Below are positions 56,765-64,000 of a stretch of DNA of 64,000 nucleotides, one piece after another. The stretch's first letter is position 1; each line of letters begins with the position of its first letter. The stretch lies in the NCBI GenBank assembly GCA_029216955.1, contig JANAVB010033216.1, positions 8,239,492 to 8,303,491 of the forward strand, written 5' to 3'. A program made the translations under genes and the position numbers. The DNA comes from Iris pallida. Its lineage: Eukaryota; Streptophyta; Magnoliopsida; Asparagales; Iridaceae. The notes under the pieces are model-generated. The model was not told the DNA's origin. It saw only the letters and a program-made list of their open reading frames with translations, and searched no databases.

Positions 56765-57111
56765 ATCCTCTTTCTTTCTTTTCTTCTTCTTCTTCTTCTT
56801 CTTGGATGGCTGTATGTTTTTCGGAAGAGAAAAATCGTTTGTAGGAATCTTCGAAGTCCTAACATCAAGAAATTATGAGAGCAAATTAACTTGTAAGAGG
56901 TCTCTGAAATCCTACATAATCTGAACAAAGAGAAAATTTATTTGTAAGAGGTCTCTGCTTCTGATTATTGCTAAATCAGAATTGAGAGCAAATTTATTTG
57001 TAAGAGGTCTCAATATTCTGATCATTCCTCCATCTAGATCTATTTCTGGAACAATAATCTCAAAGTAAGATCTAGATCTGATAGAGAACTGTCGTAGAAT
57101 CCTTCTCGATA
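56765..57111 (+). other. CopB leader with 52-bp triplicate
   Basis: Noncoding. A (TTC)n run at 56775-56803 is followed by three copies of GAG(A/C)AAATT(T/A)A(T/C)TTGTAAGAGGTCTC at about 56881, 56932 and 56985, spaced about 52 bp. Gag starts at about 57112. No tRNA-Met primer site was recognised. Confidence 0.5.
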
Positions 57112-57350
57112 CAAGTTTTAACAAACTTGAGAAGATTGACGGGCATCACTTCTAACATTTGGATAAGAAAAAGTTCTTTGTCAAATGGTTGGATGAGTGT
57201 TGGGCCTTACTATCCAAGAAGGAGGATGCACATTAGATGGCAGATTGGAATTGCCGATAGTGCATGGAGATTACAACTTGTTCTAGAGCGGATGAGAAGT
57301 CTCTCAAGGAGTATCTCAAGACAAATGAGAAGAAAATTAAGGTATTTATG
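57112..57350 (+). pseudogene. Copia gag N-terminus (CopB)
   Basis: The frame from about 57120 reads NKLEKIDGHHF, a stop, HLDKKKFFVKWLDECWALLS, then KEDAH, a stop, MADWNC and DEKSLKEYLKTNEKKIK. The start resembles the copia gag block (L-x-F-x-G-x-N-F-x-x-W). Stops and shifts are frequent. After about 57345 the sequence changes to a TGCGCAT-rich repeat that has displaced the rest of gag. Confidence 0.5.
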
Positions 57351-57536
57351 CACATGGCTTAATCATGCGCATAAGATCATTTCAGATTATGTGCATGTAT
57401 CTGCTCATATGATGCGCATAGGTTTTTTTCAGATCATGTATATGTGTGCGCATAAATTCTGCTCGGTGTGGCACATGGGTTTTTCTCCAACTATGAGCAT
57501 AGCAGTACATGGGATTTCGGTGCATGATTGCATATG
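57345..57536 (+). repeat. TGCGCAT-type degenerate repeat, left part
   Basis: About 30-bp degenerate units with (A/T)TG(C/A)GCAT and CACATGGGTTT continue at 61809-61985 after SoloG. Examples are CATGCGCATAAGATCATTTC, GATGCGCATAGGTTTTTTTC and, on the right, GATGCGCATGGATTGG. It interrupts CopB gag; SoloG inserted inside it. Confidence 0.55.
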
Positions 57537-58749
57537 TGTCACTACCACAATCCTAGATAGGGCTATTTTTGTTAATTTATATTATTTATATTGCATGAGT
57601 AGTTATTTAAATTAATTATTGTGAAGGTTTCATTCATTGTTGGTTTAGCCTATTAATTGAACCTTGAGTTGTGGACCCAATTAGACTAGACATGACCACT
57701 TGAGCCTACAACCTAGGATGAACAAAACTAGCCTCATTTAGGTCATGTTAAGCTTAGTTTTAGACTATGAATTAATCCCACCCTTAGAGCACAATTAACC
57801 CTTCTTTTAAAGTGTTCATGACAACTTGAAGCGTGAAATGGACATTTTAGAAGGGGTTTTAGGGATTCAATGATAGCTGGTCATAAAGAGCATTTAAACC
57901 TTCTTCTTCATCCTTTAGAAGCCTCCACAAACCCTAGAAGAAACCCTCTTCAAGCTCCCTTCCATTTCCTTCATTCCCATCATCAAAACTCCTCCAAATT
58001 CTTCCAAAACCTTTCCAAATTTTTACCCTACAAGGCTAGAAGCTTGAAGACCCAGGAGCTCATGGGAAGGAGTCCAAAGGAGAGAGGGACTGTGTCAAAC
58101 TTGACACAAGAGCATCCCTAGAAGGTTTCATTGGGAATCCAACCACCGAATAGGTAAAACCCTTGTTATTTTGATAGTTTGAGCTCCATCTTCATGCATG
58201 ACACAAGTAGGAACACTCACATTGGTTAGGAGTACACATGGGGAGATGAGCAAGGCTATAAACCTTATGTTGGTATATTTTATTTGGAGTTTTTGTGCCA
58301 TCCTTGGAGAAATTCGAGGAGAGCCCACCATGTGTTTGTCAAAATGACAAAGTGGTCATTTTAGTCTTGTTTCTCAGTTTTAAGCATGGGGATAGCTTGT
58401 TGATCATTTGGTAGGCATCCTATGTGATTTCTAAGTTCTCCTCACTAGTATATACATGTATATGTACATGTGTTATATGTATGTCATATATATATGTATA
58501 TATTTGAGTATAAGAGTGAGGAGAAGGGGATGTGTACACTGTTAAGAGGAATTTGCCACTGTCATTGAGATAGTGGAGGGGAGGGGGGTAGGGGCGGGCA
58601 AGGGCACTATCCCATGATTTGTGTTCAGTTGTAATGAATATTAGTGTGTGCAATGAAGGACTTGATTTAGAGTTTTAATGACTGTGAACTAGTGTCAATT
58701 GAGTCTATGTATCCGTAATTGAAAGTGAGAGTTCAGTTAAGATAATTAG

Positions 58750-59670
58750 GGGTAAGTATCAGTCAATATTTGTATGAATATGGGGGTATCCTTGAGTGAG
58801 TCTAGAATGTCCCACATTGAGTTCCTGTTGTGTATCAGTCAGTGAGGACTGAGTTAGCACTCAATTGGGTACATTGGATTGCCACATTGGCCTTAGGCTT
58901 TTGGCCATTGGCTTATATTACTCTGGCCATAGGCCTTGAGTCGACCAAGTGTTTGGTTCCTATTTCAACAGGGAGTAGGTAAATTGGTCGAGCAGGCTAT
59001 CCGCTGGTAGCCAATTGGCCACTGACCTGTGCTCAGGTGCCATCTAGTTGGCAAGGGCTTAGCCCCTTAAATTTTTGGTATTGGCCAAGTACAGTAAGAA
59101 GTTCTGTACTTGAATGTATCAGTGAAGTATATCACTGTCATACAACTCAGGTATCAGTGTGTGTCTGTGGGGGCACCAATTCGAGTGCAAAATACTGGTA
59201 TTTTATGAATATGAGTGAGTGTATTAGTATCTAAGTACGAATGTTAGTATCTGAGATGAGTATCTTCTTGTATCAGTCAGTATCAGTGAATCACTGAGAT
59301 TCATGTGCTAGTGCAAGTCAGTGAGAGTGAAGTGTCAAGTGTCAGTGAGGTTTAGTGAAGTAGTGAAGGGAGCTAGTGTCTTTATTTCGAGTATCAGGTT
59401 AGTTCAGAGGTGATGTAATGGTTAGATCAAGAGAGTTATTGTCTTGGGGCAGTGGTATCAGTTGGATATCTTGGTATTAGAGAGTGTGTTTGTGTCCAAG
59501 GGAGGCTAGTACTTAGTGTTGGCCTCAGGCCCAGGTATCAAGTCAGTGAAGAGTTCAGTCCTAGTGTCCTTAGTTCATGTGTGTGTGTGTGTGTTAAGTG
59601 CTATCAGTCAATATGGACTGACTTGAGGTTCAATTAGGATATTAGTTTAGTCTAGTATCAGTGTGTCTGA
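58750..59670 (+). repeat. TATCAGT heptamer cluster in SoloG
   Basis: At least nine TATCAGT copies, many as GTATCAGT(C/G), with intervening CAGTGA and GTATCTGA variants. They are irregularly spaced, so this is not a simple tandem array. Confidence 0.6.
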
Positions 59671-60057
59671 GGGACTGATCCTAGTGCAGTGGGTTGTGGG
59701 CTTGGGCTTTTGCATGGCATTACAACAGCAAGAAATTGCCGGTATTTGGCAGTGCCCTGCAGCAGTACAGCCTTGCTTGTCGTGGCTTGGTTGTATTGCA
59801 TAGCTGCATTTGTAAGCAGCAGCAGCAGGGGATCACTCCTGCAGACCTTTGCAATACAGCAGCTACTTGGCAGCTGCACTTGGCAGCATGGGATCCTGTC
59901 CTTGCAAGGCTGTGTTGGCCAATTGGCCATCAAGCTACTGATTAGCCTCAAGATTTTGAGCTGCTGTACTAGGCATCAGCTACATGGTTCTTGGGCAGTA
60001 CCCAAGATATGTGGGAGGGGGGGGTTGTTGGCAAGGGGATATATCTATCCTATGTGA

Positions 60058-60370
60058 AGGTAATGAGATTACCTAACATAAGGTAGTGGTTCACCTAATC
60101 TAGGTAATGACTTACCTATCTAAGGTAATGGTATTACCTAATTTAAGGTAATATTATACCTATATGATATATAATAGGTAATACCTAATCCAACTAAGGT
60201 AATGTGATTCCTAATTTAGGATAAGGTACTGGAGATACCAATATAGTTATGGTAAAGGATTATCTAAGTTAATTTATTATCCATAGGTAGGTAATGAGTA
60301 TCAAACCAAGGTAAGAAATTACCTATATCTAGGTAACTATAGTAGATGACCTAGACTAGATAATTGGAAT
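60058..60370. repeat. GGTAAT / ATTACC palindromic array in SoloG
   Basis: About ten AGGTAAT and seven ATTACCTA motifs alternate over 310 bp (for example AAGGTAATGGTATTACCTAA), giving many overlapping short inverted repeats. Confidence 0.7.
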
Positions 60371-61808
60371 TATTACCTAACCTAGATAGACTCAGGTTTA
60401 ACCAAGTTGACCAATTGACCAAAAGTCAACCTTGACTCAAACTTGACCTAGGTTTGATCTAGTTTGCACATTACACACTAGAAAACCATGTTAAACATTA
60501 TTGAACCCCAATTAACACATGCAAATCTTATATATAGGTTTTGTCACTCCACCTTAAGCCTCGATTCATATTGACTGCTCAGGACCGCAGACGAGTACAT
60601 TCTCTAATAGTTTTTATTACTTTGATACTTTCTATAGCTATTCAGGTGTAGTATTTTACTTGATTCTCAATATGAGGATACACGGACTAGTATACGTTGG
60701 ATCCTGCCATAAGATGTTATTCCTGGCTAACTTGGTATATTGGTACTTGTTCGATATTATTTTTTGTACTTGTATAGACAACGATTTAGGAGTGGAATGG
60801 CCCCCTCCTCTTTGAATCCCGTGTCATGACGTATCATGGTTGGATCCATTATACTATTCGGGGGATTGGGGAGTTATTAGAGTTTATGTGATCAATACCC
60901 ACTTATTTACTCACTTGTGCATAGCTCACCCTCGCCACACGTAGGGTGTAGCCTGAACTTATACTACTTGTGCATAGCTTTCTATTGTGGCCAGCCTGAT
61001 CCTCTATACTTGTACTTGTGCATAACAAGTCAAATGGAACAGCCTGATCTGGACCCAAGCCAATCACATAATACTCTAATATCTCAAGGCACCGTTTATA
61101 CTTATATTATACTCAGATTGCCTGTGTCACTTTACATTCCAGTTTTACTTTATATTTCTTACACCATGACATGATTACCTGATTATCTCGTACTATTTAT
61201 TTACAGTTTTGATATTCTATCTTGTATTCCATTATAACTGTCTCTTATAGCATTTGTCAATTTAATGAAACTGTTATTAGCGTTTGTACTTCGCTCCAAT
61301 CCTGACTGGATAACTATTTTTATAGGACCTAGAGGCTGATTGCACAACCTACTACGGGTTTAGGATAGATGGTGACGTTGTTCAGGACTTTTCTTGGGAG
61401 CCGGTGCTCTTAGAGGACGCACCTCCAGTAGTGACTTAGTTTTAGCTAGGTTTTGTTGGATTTGTAATCCAGATTGATACTTTGGGTCTGTAGTATTATT
61501 ATTTTAGGAATGTACTAAGTCTTAACTTCTAAACTTGTTTGGTTGTGACTCTGCTATTATTTTAGACTCTATCTATTTCATCTTTTATCTTCTATCATAT
61601 TTGTGCTTATCTTCCTTTAGATTCATATGGAGTTATGTTCATATGTTATATATATTCCTCCGTGCGGAGATGACAGGTTTATATTCTATATTGTTGATAT
61701 TAGATATTATAGATGACCTATACAGCATTCTACCGTCAACACTACGGTGTAGGCTGGACGTTCCCACGTGATCGTGCCCTTAAACCGGGTGCGGGTCGTG
61801 ACAATATG

Positions 61809-61985
61809 TGTATGATAGAGACTGCGCATGACTGAATATGTGCTATCTATATATGCACGTAGGGTGCTGCATATTTTGGCACATGGGTCTGCTCGGATGA
61901 GGCACATGGGATAACCCGAATGATGCGCATGGATTGGTGTATAGGTTTTGCTCCAATATGCACACGATTTCGACTGTATAAGCAT
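61809..61985 (+). repeat. TGCGCAT-type degenerate repeat, right part
   Basis: Continuation of 57345-57536 across SoloG, with GGCACATGGG and GATGCGCATGG units. Confidence 0.55.
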
Positions 61986-62455
61986 GAAGATTCTTCAGGA
62001 GTGTAATAACGCTATATAAAGATTGTTTCATCTTGGTAGGAATAGTTATGGTTGTGGCTTGGAGGGTCATTTGAAGAAGAATTACAAGCCAAAATAGCAA
62101 GGTTGAGTCATCTAGTATGGTAACTGACTAGTGGGTAGACACTGGTGCATCTAGCCACAAGTGCTCTAGAAGGAGTTGTTCACCTAGAACGAGCCTAGCT
62201 GTGATGAAGGTCTCGATTGTGAACATACTACTATCAGAATATATGGGGATCGGGATCATAGTCTTGGACTTTTGAAAAGTCGCTGACACTAGTGTACATA
62301 TAGCACGTACCAGTTATTTCTGAGGACCTGATCCCAGGACGTCTATTGTTCGAGATGGACATTCATGCTAGCAAGATGTTGGTTTCTTGGCCAGGAACAT
62401 GCTTTGGAAAGATGTTCAGTATAAAGAGAATGTTCGAACTTTTGCTGATGATGTA
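61986..62455 (+). pseudogene. Copia gag knuckle and protease (CopB)
   Basis: The nucleocapsid knuckle appears as SYGCGLEGHLKKNYKPK (about 62050-62100). In it the first Cys is Ser and the last is Tyr. The protease active site is intact in sequence: WVDTGASSH, with VDTGAS at 62135-62152. Downstream pieces in shifting frames correspond to the copia protease C-terminal half: DEGLDCEHTTIRIYGDRDHS in one frame, then VISEDLIPGRLLFEMDIHAS and LVSWPGTCFGKMFSIK in another. Several stops make it nonfunctional. Confidence 0.7.
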
Positions 62456-62850
62456 GTTTCTTAATTGAGTTGTGACGAATGGACTAGGACATGTGCTATG
62501 TAATAGCAGACTCAAAATGTCTAGTCTAAACCATATCTCTAGAATTTTAGGGTAAGGGGTGGAGGATTATGTATTCTGTGCATGGAACAGAGATTGTCAG
62601 GAGGATGCTCAGACAATTATACTAAAGTATAAATCTTCAGGAGTTGATACACTCAGAAATCTGTGACTCATTAATTCTCCACAGAAGTTGGATTGAAGTG
62701 TATTAAGACATTCACAAATGATTTCTCGATGTACTCGTATCGAAAGATGGAGCGTTCGAGAAGTTTAGGGACTTCAGGGCTGAGGTTGAACGTCTAGCCA
62801 ATCGACAACTCAAGTGACTCGGAAGTGGTTGAGGCGGAGAGTCACGTTAT
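62456..62850 (+). pseudogene. Copia integrase N-terminal half (CopB)
   Basis: Begins with the pre-integrase block GLGHVLCNSRLKMSSLNHIS. It is followed by broken pieces of the zinc-binding region and the LLELIHSDLCD-type start of the core (read as NLLIN, degraded). Then come a VYSYRKMERSRSLGTSGLRL-like segment and, at about 62815, a worn copy of the conserved SDRGGE motif (GSG.GGE). Homology stops near 62860 where LtrJ starts. Confidence 0.55.
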
Positions 62851-62859
62851 TTTGGATTC

Positions 62860-64000
62860 GTATCTATAGCCCCTCTTCCCAAAATTTTAAAATATATTTT
62901 CTTATTTATTTGAAATAAATGGTGATTTTTGGAACTATATAAATATTTAATTAATTATTATTATTATAGAAGGCCTTAGTCATAGTTAAGTTTCAAAGTG
63001 AAAGATGACTAGAAATTATGGCATGGAAAGTACAGTGGCGTGCTTTGACTAATGTTTTAGCCATGGTAAGAAAGGCCGAGCCACAAGTGTGTTCTAACTA
63101 GAAAAACCAGGCCAAGTTACGACTGGACCCCTACAAGGAATTTATTTAGTTATTTATTAAATATTATTACTTTTAGGAAATTCGGTTGTACCAAACTAGC
63201 CCGGACTTGAACTAAATCCAAGCCCATGTAGGCATGTAGTACGTCCAAATATGTCCGTGTAGGTATATATTTGTTATATACATATATACTTCATATTTTA
63301 TCTAATGGGATAATAAATATGTGTTGTATAAAATTTTAGGATTTTATAATATTAGATTAGTATTTACTTTAGAAATATGACAATATTTCTTAAAGAAACT
63401 ATATTAGATTTTTGGGTACTTCTAAGCATATGATAGTAGGTGTACTAATTAAATAAATATATTTCTATCTAGGAAGATTTATTATATATATTATTATACC
63501 TATAAATAGAAATAAATATATAAATATAGAATAATTAGTAACATGATAGACTTGCATATATTTAAAAGATATAGATAATTATATGCATATATTTGAAAGG
63601 TATATATAATTATAAAGAGATATAAAGGCACCAACAAAACATTAAAAGGAAATAAAGATTTAAAAATTCATTACTCATTCCAATCTTTATCAATCGTAGG
63701 CTAACTAACCTTATATATATACATGCACATGGCTTCCTCCCAATTCCTTTCCGAGTGCACCAAGCCTGTGCAACCCATCTCCTAATTCCCGTCACCCATG
63801 TCAACCCAACTTGAGGCTCCTCCTTCCATGTTCGATGAGGTCCTTCTTTTCAAGGTGACCCCCTCCGCAAGCCGTGTTTGCAATGCCCTATGTCGGCGAT
63901 GAAGTATCAGCCGACTCCTCCGCTCGGCCCCTCGGCGCAGCCAAAGTTCTCGTACCGCCCATTACCAATATGAGACTAGCTCATAGTGCTTTCCATGAAC
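62860..64000 (+). mobile_element. LtrJ: gypsy-type LTR, truncated by window end
   Basis: The sequence changes abruptly inside copia integrase to AGCCCCTCTTCCCAAAATTT and an AT-rich run. This is similar in layout to the starts of SoloA, GagB and SoloI (CCC followed by AATTTT and A/T runs). A TATA-like TTATATATATACATG lies at 63711-63725, followed by a C-rich leader segment (GGCTTCCTCCCAATTCC) as in the other LTRs. The end lies outside the window, so the family and any duplication cannot be confirmed. Confidence 0.5.

Larger units (their letters stand above)
57537..61803 (+). mobile_element. SoloG: solo LTR of the LardF-related family, 4.27 kb
   Basis: Begins TGTCACTACCACAATCC and ends GGGTGCGGGTCGTGACA. 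An exact ATATG duplication lies at 57532-57536 and 61804-61808. The last ~65 bases are close to the LardF LTR end (CGTAGGCTGG, GTGCGGGTCGTGACA) while the middle differs. The lengths also agree (4.1-4.3 kb). It contains TATCAGT heptamers (58750-59670), a palindromic GGTAAT/ATTACC block (60058-60370) and a TTGACC-rich block (60395-60470) comparable to the GTCAA-rich block of LardF. No internal region is present. Confidence 0.85.
30305..62870 (+). mobile_element. CopB: second Ty1/copia element, interrupted by TatL and SoloG
   Basis: An LTR beginning TGTTGGTGTTTTTGCC starts at 30305. It is cut at GTATG by TatL and resumes at 56255. It contains a TATA box at 56544 and ends at roughly 56750. Downstream are copia gag (57112-57350), knuckle and protease (61985-62450) and integrase (62460-62850) remnants, all on the plus strand. 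The element is then cut at about 62860 by LtrJ, so RT, RNase H and the 3' LTR would lie outside the window. The linkage of the left LTR piece to the right part rests on the exact TatL duplication. Confidence 0.7.

Noticed and set aside
57127..57615. 162-codon open frame at the CopB gag start
   Set aside because: It is in a different frame from the gag residues and runs through the TGCGCAT repeat and into SoloG, so it is fortuitous.

Overview
This window is intergenic DNA of a flowering plant (large, repeat-rich genome). It is almost entirely LTR retrotransposons inserted into one another, plus a few non-autonomous DNA transposons. The evidence is decayed Ty1/copia and Ty3/gypsy proteins, a plant-type Tat polyprotein with a second RNase H, hAT-like and Mutator-like MITEs, a CACTA terminus and long TA microsatellites. 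I find no host protein-coding gene, no rRNA, no convincing tRNA and no CRISPR array. No coding region is intact.

Layout, outermost to innermost. (1) CopA, an old Ty1/copia element, runs from the tail of its 5' LTR (1-~85) to its 3' LTR (30132-30304). It carries two hAT-like MITEs (206-795, 3963-4518) and a CACTA end (1695-~1900). Its reverse transcriptase was split at CTAAA by solo LTR SoloD (5312-29272). SoloD was in turn hit by solo LTR SoloA (6462-9469) and by GagB (10344-28239), a gag-only element with 3.5-kb LTRs. The 3' LTR of GagB was invaded by a reverse-oriented gag-only element, GagE (18603-26512). One LTR of GagE then received a Mutator-like MITE (19612-20339). (2) CopB, a second Ty1/copia element, starts at 30305. 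Its LTR was hit at GTATG by TatL (30405-56249), a Tat/Ogre-type gypsy element. TatL itself contains LardF (33109-43044, minus strand, no gag or pol seen) and solo LTR SoloI (45418-48565). CopB resumes at 56255 with gag, protease and integrase remnants, interrupted by solo LTR SoloG (57537-61803). From about 62860 to the window end there is the start of another gypsy LTR (LtrJ).

Most boundaries are supported by target-site duplications read directly: CTAAA (SoloD), ACGCT (LardF), ATATG (SoloG) and GTATG (TatL) are exact; ATGTC/ATGTT (GagB), ACATC/ACACC (SoloA) and GTCTT/ATCTC (GagE) are degraded. For CopA, the reading frame across the excised SoloD is restored on paper as well.

The most noteworthy signal is a group of related gypsy families with very long LTRs (2.7-4.3 kb), no pol, and a shared motif 8-9 nt downstream of the LTR (TGGTGGCCCATGCAGGTC) in place of the usual tRNA-Met-type primer site. 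Their LTRs carry family-specific internal arrays: an 18-bp minisatellite, TACAATG repeats, palindromic GGTAAT/ATTACC blocks and TATCAGT heptamers. They also carry a conserved hairpin and a conserved 3' box. All family calls are from reading the sequence; no database search was run.
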